Made by a program: the position numbers and the translations under genes
The notes under the pieces: generated by a model
Told to the model about the DNA's origin: nothing
Database searches by the model: none
What the model saw: only the letters and a program-made list of their open reading frames with translations
Shown: piece by piece, positions 8,588 through 18,354 of the stretch
How positions within the stretch are numbered: the first letter of the stretch is position 1
Layout: every line of letters begins with the position of its first letter
Source: an uncultured Bacteroidales bacterium
GTDB lineage: Bacteria; Bacteroidota; Bacteroidia; Bacteroidales; UBA932
Direction: 5' to 3'
Length of the DNA: 64,000 nt
NCBI GenBank assembly: GCA_944323345.1
Contig: CALUSC010000008.1
Span: 1-64,000 of the forward strand

Positions 8588-8984
8588 GGGGCTGTTCTGG
8601 TTTTGACAGCATAAGACATTGGACGGTAAGCACGCCGGGCGTCGGAGGTTTGCCCGTAAATCTCAGCTTCCGAACAATTAGTTGGCAACAACAATTATGC
8701 ACTCGCTGCGTAGTCTACCAAGTAGTCTCGCTTAATCGCCGGCCGCCAAGGCTGCGGTCGCGACGAGTATCCCTCCGGGCTTTAGGCCGGTTATGTCCGG
8801 AATACGGGGTATCATCCAAACCGGATGCGCAGGAGGACTCCTCTAGACCCTGCCAAGATCAAGAGGATAAGCTGTCATTAGCCTGTCTTCCGGCAGATGC
8901 CAGTCGAAAATCATAGAAAGAATAAGCGTGTAGAAAGCTGCCTGGTGCTATGTTTGGACGGCGGTTCGAGTCCGCCCAGCTCCA
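8588..8984 (+). ncRNA. ssrA: Transfer-messenger RNA (tmRNA)
   Basis: About 397 bases. The tRNA-like ends GGGGCTG (8588-8594) and CAGCTCC (8977-8983) pair, followed by discriminator A. The 3' T-arm GGCGGTTCGAGTCCGCC is present, and CCA is not encoded. The tag frame begins with Gly codon GGC at 8684 and reads GNNNYALAA, then stop TAG at 8711-8713. It ends in the usual YALAA degradation signal recognised by ClpXP-type proteases. tmRNA rescues stalled ribosomes with SmpB, which is not in this window. Long open frames across this region are shadows of the RNA. Confidence 0.97.
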
Positions 8985-8992
8985 CTGAAACA

Positions 8993-9027
8993 AAAATGCC
9001 GGTCATGATGGATCCGACCGGCATTTT
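8993..9027. terminator. Bidirectional terminator between ssrA and the PUL
   Basis: A 12-bp perfect stem AAAATGCCGGTC / GACCGGCATTTT (8993-9004 with 9016-9027) with an 11-base loop. A and T tracts on both sides let it stop ssrA on the plus strand and the SusC-operon transcript (ending at 9047) on the minus strand. Confidence 0.85.
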
Positions 9028-9046
9028 CTGTCATATTAAGGAAGAC

Positions 9047-10081
9047 TCAGGCTTCAGGAGCGGATTCTGTGCCGTCCTCGCCGGAAGTCCCGCCTTCCCC
9101 TTCGTCAAGAGGTCTGTCGAGGATAGTGACTGTCACTTCCTTTACCATTTCGCTGGTACCGATATAATTCGAATTCCTGCCGACGAACACTGCAGTATAT
9201 GTTCCCGGTTCAGCGTATGTGTATGAATATGATGACAGATAATTTTGCATGTTCTTTATGACAGTACCCTCGTCGTTAGCTACGGCATTAAGCATCTGAG
9301 GAGTAGTGACCACCCAGCCTTTGAGAGGGAAAGCCTTCTCATTCGCTGCGCATCCCTGGAAATTGATATCCTGATTGCCGCCCAGCACGATAGACCCGTT
9401 TCCGTCATTTTTATAATACGGATCTTCAATTTCATCGTTCATCATAACCGTCGTCATAGCCAGGGTACTAAGATCCGTAGATATCGTGCCGAAACCTTCT
9501 GCCTCTATTGAAATGTTGCCATTCACCCAATAGTGTCTCTGGGTAGTGGCGGCATCAGTATGATTCCATAAAAAGGCCAAAGAAAAATTCTCTATGGCAG
9601 GAGTAATATCAATATCTACAGCCGTAGTAGTCAGGGAAGTCTCTTTGTTGGTTTCATCCCAGACCGTTATCGGAGTCCAGCCAGACATTCCGCCTTCTTC
9701 CATCTGTGCCATGGCTTCCCGGTCAGCATTTCCGTCATTGCCGGCAAGTCCGCTGAATGAACTGCTATACCACACCTGAAGCGTTCCAGAACCGTAACGG
9801 GGCTGTATTTCAAGATGGAGTGTCGCTGATTTGATTAAATCCATCGTAATGGAATATCTGTCTTTGTACTGGTATTCATGTCCACTCTCGCCACTGTAAA
9901 ACAGGATGTTGTCTACCTCGCCATCAATGTCGAAAGTAACAGGATCTCCGGCATAATAGGTATTGTCCGGAGACAAAGTGACGTTATAATCTACATCATA
10001 AAGTATATCATCCTGCGTACAGGCAACGAGGAAACCCGACACAAAGAGAGATACTGAAATCAAATAAAGTATTTTTTTCAT
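9047..10081 (-). CDS. DUF5017 surface glycan-binding lipoprotein (SusE-position)
   Basis: 344-residue lipoprotein. The signal peptide ends FLVAC and is followed by TQDDILYD, an acidic export signal predicting surface exposure. The region after residue 45 has the DUF5017 hallmark (VTFDIDGEVDNILFYSGE, GHEYQYKDR), a beta-sandwich fold found next to SusD in polysaccharide-utilization loci. The central part resembles a choice-of-anchor or carbohydrate-binding sandwich, and the last 60 residues form a PKD-like strand pattern. It is the fourth and last gene of the PL8-SusC-SusD operon, 18 bases after susD. The SusE/SGBP role is inferred from position and fold; the ligand is unproven. Confidence 0.8.
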   Translation of the reverse strand: MKKILYLISVSLFVSGFLVACTQDDILYDVDYNVTLSPDNTYYAGDPVTFDIDGEVDNILFYSGESGHEYQYKDRYSITMDLIKSATLHLEIQPRYGSGTLQVWYSSSFSGLAGNDGNADREAMAQMEEGGMSGWTPITVWDETNKETSLTTTAVDIDITPAIENFSLAFLWNHTDAATTQRHYWVNGNISIEAEGFGTISTDLSTLAMTTVMMNDEIEDPYYKNDGNGSIVLGGNQDINFQGCAANEKAFPLKGWVVTTPQMLNAVANDEGTVIKNMQNYLSSYSYTYAEPGTYTAVFVGRNSNYIGTSEMVKEVTVTILDRPLDEGEGGTSGEDGTESAPEA

Positions 10082-10099
10082 GAGTGCAATATCGTTTTA

Positions 10100-11911
10100 T
10101 TACCAAAGTTTGTTCTGTGTCAGGCTAGTATTAACTCCCAGCTCTATGGAAGGTATTGGCAGAAGAATGTGCCTATCCTGTACATTCTGGCCTATAATCT
10201 GCGCAGCCTGATTGGATGTACTTGTTCCGGCCGGCCAGTTTTTATCCTGTGTATCCGTAAGATAGCCTTTCATGGATTCTACGAAAATACCCCAGCGAAT
10301 CAAGTCATACTTACGGAGGGATTCGAAACAAAGTTCCCTGGCCCGTTCATTCCTGACCAAAGTCTGAAAACTCTCATAATCGCCATAATCGGCAAACGGT
10401 TTCGTCTCTATCCCGGCCCTGTCACGTACTTCCTTCACACAATTATACGCATCCTGCGACGGCTTGCCATTGAATTCATTGTCCGCCTCAGCAAACATCA
10501 GCAGGATATCGGAATAACGAAGTATCGGATAATTGATGCACGTATACAGATCCTTTGCTGACATCTGAGCCTCATATATCGTTTCCCTGCGCCATTTGCC
10601 GCAATTCCTGTTACCTCTGACGACTGTAGGATCCATGGCAGTAGAAACACTGGAGGCGACATAAGGGGTCTTGTCATAACTCTTCACCGCCGGATCAGAA
10701 TGCTTGCCACTGACATATTCAGGAGTAGGATATTCCGGGACATGCTCATTGCCGTTATAATTATACGGGCACATATTCCATGCCTGACGCTGATCCCAAT
10801 GATACTTCTCAGCCACAGATTCTACAGTCAGGTCATCCCCTGGGACAAACGTAGCCATGGCTGTAATATCATCATCAGTTCTGTCTGTCTCATAATAAAG
10901 ATTAAAGAGTTTGAGAGAACCATTGTAATATCCGTAGGAATAGTTGCAGGCCCACTCAGAAAATCCGGATGCAGCGTTACTCTGAAGACCGATAAGGTCG
11001 CCTATACGTCCGTTGGTCCAGTCAGCAGAGCTGGAACGGCTTCCGAGAAAATCCACTTCCCATAGAGATTCATTGTAAGTCTTGTCATAAACATCCTCTA
11101 TCATGTTGATGAAAACCTGGGAATAACTTGGATTAAGTTCGATATGCAACGGATTGTCTCCCAGTCCGCGTGCGCTCTGGATAACTGCCCAGGCATAATC
11201 GCGGGCCTTGCCATAGTATTCTGTTCTGAAATCTTCATTGCCTTCAATGCTTGCACCTGCCATAAAAAGATATACTCTGGACAGAATACCCTGCATGGTT
11301 ACCTTTACAACGCGCGAAGGGGCATTAACTAAGGAAGTCTCAGCAAGAGGAAGACAAGCCTCCATCTCCGATACTACCCACTTGAGAAGCTCGTACTGCG
11401 GAGTCGCCTCGCACATGACTTCTTCCGGACTTGTAGTAGAATGATCCTTTTTCGGGACATCACCCCATGCCTGAGCCAGCAGGAAATGATAAAAAGCTCT
11501 CATAAACCTGGCTTCATTCCAATACTTGTGCTCCGGATCGTACTCGGAATTCTCAATGGCTTCCATGAAAGAATTCGCATTCCCTATCCCTGCATAGAGT
11601 TTGGTCCAGGCTTCATAAATTTCAGTCGAACTTGCATCATGTGAATACAACTGAGAGAAATTATTCGTGGAAGTTCTGTTCGAATAACTCAGGTCATCGA
11701 TATTCGAAAGCATGAGGGAATAGTAATTCCCGTAGACAGCCTCGGCCCCCAGAGCACCATATACTCCAGCCAGGCCGCTCTCGACTTCTTGCTCGCTGTT
11801 ATAGTATGTACTTGCCTCTATCACATTCGGTTCCAGTTCCAGAAAACTGCAGGAGGATATGAGCAGAGAAAGTACAGATCCCAATACAATATGATTTATC
11901 TTATTTCTCAT
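10100..11911 (-). CDS. SusD/RagB family outer-membrane lipoprotein
   Basis: 603-residue surface lipoprotein (lipobox LLISSC, then SFLELEPN) that forms the lid of the SusC transporter and binds glycan. It has the SusD_N region (STYYNSEQEVESGLAGVYGAL) with TPR-like helices, and the SusD C-terminal region (ILRYSDILLMFAEADNEFNG, VRDRAGIE, RNERARELCFESLRKYDLIR). ATG 11911 is chosen because it starts a typical MRNKINHIVLG signal peptide 13 bases after the SusC stop; a longer start at 11944 would overlap susC. Its operon partners point to an oligosaccharide of the glycosaminoglycan class. Confidence 0.95.
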   Translation of the reverse strand: MRNKINHIVLGSVLSLLISSCSFLELEPNVIEASTYYNSEQEVESGLAGVYGALGAEAVYGNYYSLMLSNIDDLSYSNRTSTNNFSQLYSHDASSTEIYEAWTKLYAGIGNANSFMEAIENSEYDPEHKYWNEARFMRAFYHFLLAQAWGDVPKKDHSTTSPEEVMCEATPQYELLKWVVSEMEACLPLAETSLVNAPSRVVKVTMQGILSRVYLFMAGASIEGNEDFRTEYYGKARDYAWAVIQSARGLGDNPLHIELNPSYSQVFINMIEDVYDKTYNESLWEVDFLGSRSSSADWTNGRIGDLIGLQSNAASGFSEWACNYSYGYYNGSLKLFNLYYETDRTDDDITAMATFVPGDDLTVESVAEKYHWDQRQAWNMCPYNYNGNEHVPEYPTPEYVSGKHSDPAVKSYDKTPYVASSVSTAMDPTVVRGNRNCGKWRRETIYEAQMSAKDLYTCINYPILRYSDILLMFAEADNEFNGKPSQDAYNCVKEVRDRAGIETKPFADYGDYESFQTLVRNERARELCFESLRKYDLIRWGIFVESMKGYLTDTQDKNWPAGTSTSNQAAQIIGQNVQDRHILLPIPSIELGVNTSLTQNKLW

Positions 11912-11924
11912 AGTGTTATACAAT

Positions 11925-14900
11925 TTAGAATGTGAATGAAACACCGGCAGTCACACCGATAGCTCTCGGATAAGCTGACCAGTCGAAACCTGGAGTAAGG
12001 ACTGAATTCCTGGTGGAAACTTCCGGATCAGGACCCGTATATTTTGTCCATGTCCATACATTGTCTGCTGAAACATATACCCTCATGGTATCGAATTTCA
12101 TCTTCCTCAGCACATTTCTCGGCAGAGTATATCCGATGGAAATATTTCTCAACTTCAGGAAAGAACCGTCTTCAACGACCCTTGAAGAATACACGAACAT
12201 GTCGGCATTAGAAGCTCCGATAGCAGGTATGTCGCTGTCAGGATTTTTCACTATGTCGAAGTGATCCTTGTAGCTTGCGAGCTGGTTCAGGTTTGCGATG
12301 TTTCCGTTCTCGAAAATGAGCCTGTTCGCATTCAGGATATCGTTTCCATAGCTCCACGAGAAGAAGATGTTCACGTCGAAGCCATAGAAATAGAAGGAGT
12401 TGCCGAAACCTCCGGTATGGACAGGCTGGCCGCAGCCGATGATTGTACGGTCGTTGTCATTTATCACTCCATCCCCGTTCACGTCCCTGTATTTAGGGTC
12501 ACCTGGCTTGACATTCTCGCGGCCGGTAGCAGCACTGTATGGAATTCCCTGCTTCAAAAGAGTACCGTTCTGGAACTCGTCAGCCTTATACGTACCCTCA
12601 TAGATATAACCGTACATCAGACCTGAAGGCTTGCCTACCTGAGTAACATACGGATACTGGCTGTTGAACCTCTGGTCCCAGCTTACAGCAGAGAAGAGCG
12701 AGTACTGATCCTGTGTCAGGGCCGTAACCTTGTTCCTGTTGAAAGCTATATTGAACGAAGTGGTCCACTGGAAGTTCTTGTGGTTTATATTCAGCGTTTC
12801 CAGAGAGAGTTCCCAACCGGAGTTCCTCATCGAACCGATGTTCATCATGGCAGAAGTATAAGCCGAAGAAGCCGGCATGGTAGCCTGAAGCAGCAGGTCG
12901 TAAGTATTCTTCAAATACCAGTCGGCAGTCACCCTTATCCTGTCGTTCTCGAAGAAACTCAGGTCGAGACCCACATTCCACTGCTCTGTCGTCTCCCATC
13001 TGAGCTTCTGATTGGCCATATTGTCAGGGAAATAACCTGAAACATGCTGTCCGTTGAATACATAGTCGAAAGAATCAGGGTCGCCAGGGAGTGTGGTGAT
13101 CTGTGAATAATAGTCATACGGAGTAGTTGTCCTGTTGTTACCTGTCATACCCCATGAAAGACGGAGCTTTCCGTTTTTCAGCCAACGGCTGTTTTTTAAA
13201 GCCTCTTCCCTGTTGAAGTTCCATGAAAGACCCGCTGACGGGAAATAACCCCAGCGGTTATCTGTCGGGAATTTTGAGGAACCGTCCGCACGGAACGAAG
13301 CAGTAAGATAGTACTTGTATTTGTAATTATAGTTCAGACGGAAAAGTCCGGACATCAGAGTCCAGTCACGCTCGTATGGAGTCACGTTCTGATACTGGCC
13401 TGTATTCAAACCGTTAAGACCGAGAGCTTCAGTCGTCAGCTGCTCTGCACGGACACCCTTGTAGTCCATATTCTGGCCCTGGAATGTGACACCGGCAAGG
13501 AGATTCAGGTGATGGTTTCTCCTGATATGTTTTGTCCAGGTCAGAGTGTTCTCGTTCAGCCATGTCACCTGGTCTGTCCAGTAGATGGCACCGTTTACGC
13601 CCTTGCCTGAAGGAGAACCTGCATATCCGGTATATGTCTGGCTGCCGTTGAATTCCTCTCTGCGACGCTTGTTCATGGTATAGCCGCCGGAAACCTTGAG
13701 GACCAGATCATCTATGATAGTCCATGAAAGGCTCGCATTGGCATTCAGATAGTCTACAATGGTCTTTCTATATTCATTGCGGACAGTCTTGGCAGGATTG
13801 AACCTGTAATCATCGGCAGTAGCGATATCTTCATCGATAAGTTCGTCCGAATCATCCAGGATACTTCCATTCTTAAGCGGCTTTACAGGCCTGTAACCCC
13901 ACAAGGAATAAATAAGCCAGCCGGATGCAGATGATGACTGCTGTGCATCGGTAGGAGTTACTCCATTGGTAACAGCTCTTGAATAATTGGCCAGAACATT
14001 CAGTTCCACCTTCTTTCCGATTTTCTGGATAAAGTTGATCTTTCCCTGGTATCTCTGGAAATTCGACTTCACGATGATACCGTCCTGATCAAGGGCGGAG
14101 AAACTGATATTATAACGGTTTCCCATCTCCTTGCTTCCTCCTGAAAGGGAAATGTTGTAGTTCTGGGTCAAAGCCGGACGATATACGTCATCCTGCCAGT
14201 CCACCCAGTCAGCTGTCCGGTAATCCTCGAGGGTATATCCGTCAAGATACGGATTCGTACCACCGTAAACGGCATATCTGTCTGTCTGGAATTCCACGAA
14301 CTCATAGCCGTCCATCAAATCGACCTTGTTGGCTATCTTGTTTCCGGTCCAGGAAGCGGAGAAATTGATTTTCGGCTTGCCTTCCACTCCCTGCTTCGTG
14401 GTAATCACGATGACACCGTTCGCACCTCGTGCACCGTAAATAGCTGTAGCCGAAGCATCCTTCAGAATGTCAATGGATTCGATATCAGCCGAGTTCAGAG
14501 AAGTTGCCATAGAGCTCTCCGAAGGGAAACCGTCTATGATATAAAGAGGTGCGGAACTCTGGGTCAGGGAGTTGTTACCACGAATGGTAATATTGGCCTC
14601 CGCGCCGAGTGCACCGTCGGATGTGGAGACTACCACACCTGCGACACGTCCGGTCAACGCCTGGTCGAAAGTGGTTACAGGCGTCTTCATTATTTCCCCC
14701 ATATCCACCTTGCTGACCGATCCTGTCAGGTCTCTTCTGGTAACGGTACCGTAACCGATACTTACCACTTCGGCAGCATCGATCGAAAGCTGTTCTTCGG
14801 CAAGAGTGACATTTATCGTATTACGTTTTGCCACTACTTCCTGGACTTCTTCAAAACCCAGGCATGAGAATACGAGGGTGGCGGTAGGAGGTACGGAAAT

Positions 14901-15092
14901 CGAATAATAACCGTCGAAATCGGTTACCGTTCCGTTCGAAGTGTTTCCCGACTCATAGACAGTAACTGCCACAAGCGGCTCACCGGCCGTATCGGTAACA
15001 CGACCCTTGACCTCGGTATTCTGGGCTGACATATCCCACACTGTTGCGGTGAGAATTGCCAGCGATGTCAATAGTACAGTTAGTTTATACAT
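11925..15092 (-). CDS. SusC/RagA family TonB-dependent transporter
   Basis: 1055-residue outer-membrane importer. Signal peptide (ends TVWDMSAQ), then a CarboxypepD_reg-like domain (VKGRVTDTAGEPLVAVTVYE, FDGYYSISVP), a plug with SIGYGTVTRRDLTGSVSKV and ITIRGNNSLTQSSAPLYIID, and a 22-strand barrel ending in an aromatic residue (GVTAGVSFTF). It forms a complex with the SusD protein encoded 13 bases downstream and imports oligosaccharides using TonB. The gene lies 55 bases after the PL8 stop with no TAnnTTTG box in the gap, so it is probably read from the PL8 promoter. Confidence 0.97.
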   Translation of the reverse strand: MYKLTVLLTSLAILTATVWDMSAQNTEVKGRVTDTAGEPLVAVTVYESGNTSNGTVTDFDGYYSISVPPTATLVFSCLGFEEVQEVVAKRNTINVTLAEEQLSIDAAEVVSIGYGTVTRRDLTGSVSKVDMGEIMKTPVTTFDQALTGRVAGVVVSTSDGALGAEANITIRGNNSLTQSSAPLYIIDGFPSESSMATSLNSADIESIDILKDASATAIYGARGANGVIVITTKQGVEGKPKINFSASWTGNKIANKVDLMDGYEFVEFQTDRYAVYGGTNPYLDGYTLEDYRTADWVDWQDDVYRPALTQNYNISLSGGSKEMGNRYNISFSALDQDGIIVKSNFQRYQGKINFIQKIGKKVELNVLANYSRAVTNGVTPTDAQQSSSASGWLIYSLWGYRPVKPLKNGSILDDSDELIDEDIATADDYRFNPAKTVRNEYRKTIVDYLNANASLSWTIIDDLVLKVSGGYTMNKRRREEFNGSQTYTGYAGSPSGKGVNGAIYWTDQVTWLNENTLTWTKHIRRNHHLNLLAGVTFQGQNMDYKGVRAEQLTTEALGLNGLNTGQYQNVTPYERDWTLMSGLFRLNYNYKYKYYLTASFRADGSSKFPTDNRWGYFPSAGLSWNFNREEALKNSRWLKNGKLRLSWGMTGNNRTTTPYDYYSQITTLPGDPDSFDYVFNGQHVSGYFPDNMANQKLRWETTEQWNVGLDLSFFENDRIRVTADWYLKNTYDLLLQATMPASSAYTSAMMNIGSMRNSGWELSLETLNINHKNFQWTTSFNIAFNRNKVTALTQDQYSLFSAVSWDQRFNSQYPYVTQVGKPSGLMYGYIYEGTYKADEFQNGTLLKQGIPYSAATGRENVKPGDPKYRDVNGDGVINDNDRTIIGCGQPVHTGGFGNSFYFYGFDVNIFFSWSYGNDILNANRLIFENGNIANLNQLASYKDHFDIVKNPDSDIPAIGASNADMFVYSSRVVEDGSFLKLRNISIGYTLPRNVLRKMKFDTMRVYVSADNVWTWTKYTGPDPEVSTRNSVLTPGFDWSAYPRAIGVTAGVSFTF

Positions 15093-15147
15093 CAGTTTAA
15101 GATTAATAATTATAGTTTAGTTATCAGTAATTATAGCCGACTGGAAT

Positions 15148-18100
15148 TTATGCTTTCTTCAGGATGATTTCTACCGGCTGGCCGTCGACACACGTAGCCG
15201 TAACGGATGTATTTCCTCCTTCATGACTCACTGTCACTCCATCCGCAGGGGATGCCAGTTCCCACATGCCGGCAACAGTCACGTTCTTCTGCAACGGCTG
15301 GCTCGGTTGAGGCGTGGTATAGGCCTTCTGTGTGATACCGAGATCCGGAGTACAGATACTCATCACTACAGTACCGTCTTCCCTGGTCCTTTCCATTACC
15401 ATGGTCTCGGCCTCTATGGACATTACCGGCAGATACGGTTTTGCCTCCTTGCCCTTGGGAAGAGAGGCAAAAACCTCTGCTGAAGACGCCCCATCATATT
15501 TTCCATAGCAGGCGTACGCAGTGATGCCGGTAATATGGTCATTCACCACATGAGCGTCATTATCGCTGCGGATAACGGTGTATGGCAAGTTCTTGGAGTA
15601 TTGCTTGACTTCCCTGGAAGCAGGCTGAATAAGCATCATATATTCATAAGAAGCGTTCTGTGGAGAGACACCGTGATCGATATATGCCGTGACGAAATCT
15701 CCTGTCCCAGTCTTTTTCCTCGTATCGGAAGGCGAGGTCTGCGTCTGCTTCACCACTGTCAGGCCTTTGGCATCCGGAAGTATGAAGACATTCCCGAACA
15801 GGTCGTTGAGAACTGCCTGGCCGTCTCCGGCGAATCTGTATGTAGACGGGAACGGGAAGTCCCCGAAATAATCGTCATTGATATCCAGAATCATTCCCTC
15901 CCTTTCATCGAGCCTCGACTGGTAAAGTGTAGTCTCTGTAGGATAACCGTAATTATTCGTATTCGAAATACCGCTTCCGATATACACTATTCTATTATCG
16001 AAACAGAACACACTCTTGGTAGCCGTCGCACCTGCACAGAAATTCTGTCTGTCTTTCTCCACGTATGTAAAAGCCATCATACCGTTCCGGCCTTCAAGTG
16101 AAGACACTCCGGGAAAGCGTGAATCATTCCTTTCCATCAACGTACCCTTCAAAGGACTGTCCAGCATCTCGAAAGGAAGATGTACCGTTGTCGCGCCGGG
16201 AACCCTGTTCCAGTCCCAACCTTCCTGTGAAAAACCGCTGGCCTTTGCCGATACCGGCTTGCCGGCTCCTATAAGCTGCGCTGTACCGTAGCTCTGATAA
16301 CGTCCGAACCTGTTGTCCGCAGCATAGATTTCAGCACTCCAGACATCCGAATTGTATGCCTTCAGAGAAAGCATCCAGTTATCCCTGCGATGTATGCCGA
16401 GTGCCGCATAATTCAATACGAAGAAACCCTCCGGAGCTGCCGATGCGGCAGATACGCCGGCTTTCCTCAATGCAGAGACTGTCTCCGGATCAGCTCCGCC
16501 AAGATACAGATACGCACCGCCCAATTCCGGATCCGCATCTAGGCCGGAACCTGTCAGATCACCCAGAAGTGCCAGTGAAGCATACGCCTCGATATCTGCC
16601 TTAGGGATAAAGCCGTTGAACGGATGGCGTCCGCAGATTCCTACGCCCCAGTCGGTAAGATTGCAATATTCGCACATGGTGAGAAGCACATGTTTGAACG
16701 TCCTTCTGGCATCTTCGGTTATCACGAAATCCGTTCCTGCAGTATAATGACAGAAATCGCCCACGGCGGCAAATGCACCGACCGAGTATGCCGGATAATG
16801 TCCTCCGTGATGGAATGAAGTACCGTCAGGCTTGAATCCGCCCAGCGTACCTGGAGAATAATCCAATGAACCCGAAACCCATCTCGAAAGAGCAGCCATT
16901 TTCGCATATTTTTCCGCAGGATCGGAAGCCATCATGGCTGATATAATTTTCGCATCGAGCAGAGTATGCCAGCTGTCGAGAATTTCGTCCCTGCCGTAAA
17001 CGAAAGGAAGACGAGTCTCCTGAAGACCGCTCCAGTACTCCAGAACTTTCTGATACTCATCCGTTTTTCCCGCAGCGGCTATTTCATCGCGCAAAAGCCA
17101 CATTCCGCGGTACAATTCCCTGATCTGGTAACCGTAGTGATGATTCGTTCCCTGTCCGCTGCCGTATGCGAATCCCTGGTCGATGGCATGGTCCATCGTA
17201 TTGAACACCTTCTCCAGATTAGCCTTATTGCCTGTATAGGCATAATCCTGGGCATAATAATAGATTATCTGACCGATAAAACGGATGCGCATTTCTCCGA
17301 GAGAATTGTTGAACTCGTCATCGCTCAGAAGCGGCGCCCCCGTCACCGAACCGTCGGGAAGTCTCTGTATATAATATTTACTATAGGTATCATCCGCTCT
17401 TTTGAGCAATGTATTCTTGACGTAATTGTCGCTGGACATTCCAGCTCTGACAGCATCATCCATTCTCGACTCCACGAGGTCCAGCATGGCTTCCTGCTCT
17501 GAAGTCACCGGCGTCACTTCGAGCTGAGGATACTGCTCCCACTCCCAAAGCCGGCACCAGTGCCACATGTTTCTCTGAAGATTATAGTTGTTTTCAGGAA
17601 TCTGCATGTCCGGCGTGATCTGTGCATGAAGCTGCCCCTTGGAAAAAGTCACCCTGTCGACATAAATCGTCCCTTCAGGCACTTCTGCAGAAGGAACGAT
17701 CGTCATTCTGGCCACATTCGTGGCCCTGTCCTTGAGTTTCTTGTCCCCGTAATGTCCGTATGGAGACAGCATGTCCTCATATTTTATCCAGGCCGTACGC
17801 CAGCCCTTGAAATTCATGTTGAAATCAAAATGGCAAAGCTCTTCGTCCTGCCAGTTCCAGAAAGTGAACCGCAGCGGGGCATCCATCGGAGCGGTATTGT
17901 ATATCCAAATAATAAGTCCGGCCCTGTTCACCTTCATCGAGGCCTCGATATCGGTGCAATTATTGAAGACCAGAGCGGCCTGTCCTTTCCATGAGAATTT
18001 CAGGGATGACTTCCCGTCCTTGAACTTGTCTGAGGACGAAGTCACCTCTCCGTTACCGTTCACACGGACAAAACCAGGAACACCGTTTTCAAAATTATAT

Positions 18101-18174
18101 TGTGAATTTATGGCTGCATACGCGCCTGAAAGGCATAATAATGACAAAGAAAGTACTAGAAAAAAGCGTCTCAT
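15148..18174 (-). CDS. PL8 family glycosaminoglycan lyase (chondroitinase ABC-like)
   Basis: 1008-residue secreted lyase, first gene of the SusCD operon. Residues 1-20 are a signal peptide (cleavage after GAYA), so the enzyme is likely periplasmic. Domains follow chondroitinase ABC: N-terminal jelly-roll (25-190), alpha-toroid catalytic domain (200-560), then C-terminal beta-sandwiches. The catalytic tetrad can be placed by alignment: His456 and Tyr463 (HHGGHYPAY), Arg516 (GRHPF) and Glu615 (SAEIY), with spacing close to Proteus vulgaris H501/Y508/R560/E653. Beta-elimination of chondroitin, dermatan or hyaluronan to unsaturated disaccharides is expected. The start at 18174 is preferred over 18231 because a consensus promoter (18202-18231) covers the longer start. 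Confidence 0.9.
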   Translation of the reverse strand: MRRFFLVLSLSLLCLSGAYAAINSQYNFENGVPGFVRVNGNGEVTSSSDKFKDGKSSLKFSWKGQAALVFNNCTDIEASMKVNRAGLIIWIYNTAPMDAPLRFTFWNWQDEELCHFDFNMNFKGWRTAWIKYEDMLSPYGHYGDKKLKDRATNVARMTIVPSAEVPEGTIYVDRVTFSKGQLHAQITPDMQIPENNYNLQRNMWHWCRLWEWEQYPQLEVTPVTSEQEAMLDLVESRMDDAVRAGMSSDNYVKNTLLKRADDTYSKYYIQRLPDGSVTGAPLLSDDEFNNSLGEMRIRFIGQIIYYYAQDYAYTGNKANLEKVFNTMDHAIDQGFAYGSGQGTNHHYGYQIRELYRGMWLLRDEIAAAGKTDEYQKVLEYWSGLQETRLPFVYGRDEILDSWHTLLDAKIISAMMASDPAEKYAKMAALSRWVSGSLDYSPGTLGGFKPDGTSFHHGGHYPAYSVGAFAAVGDFCHYTAGTDFVITEDARRTFKHVLLTMCEYCNLTDWGVGICGRHPFNGFIPKADIEAYASLALLGDLTGSGLDADPELGGAYLYLGGADPETVSALRKAGVSAASAAPEGFFVLNYAALGIHRRDNWMLSLKAYNSDVWSAEIYAADNRFGRYQSYGTAQLIGAGKPVSAKASGFSQEGWDWNRVPGATTVHLPFEMLDSPLKGTLMERNDSRFPGVSSLEGRNGMMAFTYVEKDRQNFCAGATATKSVFCFDNRIVYIGSGISNTNNYGYPTETTLYQSRLDEREGMILDINDDYFGDFPFPSTYRFAGDGQAVLNDLFGNVFILPDAKGLTVVKQTQTSPSDTRKKTGTGDFVTAYIDHGVSPQNASYEYMMLIQPASREVKQYSKNLPYTVIRSDNDAHVVNDHITGITAYACYGKYDGASSAEVFASLPKGKEAKPYLPVMSIEAETMVMERTREDGTVVMSICTPDLGITQKAYTTPQPSQPLQKNVTVAGMWELASPADGVTVSHEGGNTSVTATCVDGQPVEIILKKA

Positions 18175-18201
18175 CCGGTTATTAGTTATAATGCATTGCG
18201 A

Positions 18202-18231
18202 CAAATATATGACTATTTTTTCATCCGGCAA
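18202..18231 (-). promoter_or_regulatory. Consensus promoter of the PL8-SusC-SusD operon
   Basis: Minus strand: TTG at 18231-18229, 19 bases, TATATTTG at 18209-18202. A full Bacteroidota promoter, 28 bases before the ATG at 18174. It sits back-to-back with the plus-strand promoter at 18271-18300, leaving about 40 bases for a shared regulator site. Confidence 0.75.
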
Positions 18232-18270
18232 AAATAAAAAAGAATAATTATCAACAAGTTCAATTATATT

Positions 18271-18300
18271 TTGAATAGAAAAGATTTTTAACTAATTTCG
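18271..18300 (+). promoter_or_regulatory. Promoter of the GH88-PL8-sulfatase operon
   Basis: TTG at 18271-18273, 19 bases, then TAATTTCG at 18293-18300 (one mismatch to TAnnTTTG). The predicted leader to the ATG at 18355 is about 50 bases. Confidence 0.6.
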
Positions 18301-18354
18301 CAAAATAAATGCGGTGTAATCGTACACGGAACTAATAACTCAAACTATAATACA

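Noticed and set aside
8548..8916. A 122-codon open frame on the plus strand
   Set aside because: It lies inside ssrA; tRNA-like ends, the tag frame and pairing explain the sequence.
18175..18231. Longer start for the first PL8 lyase at 18231
   Set aside because: The added residues are encoded by the promoter itself; the signal peptide begins at 18174.
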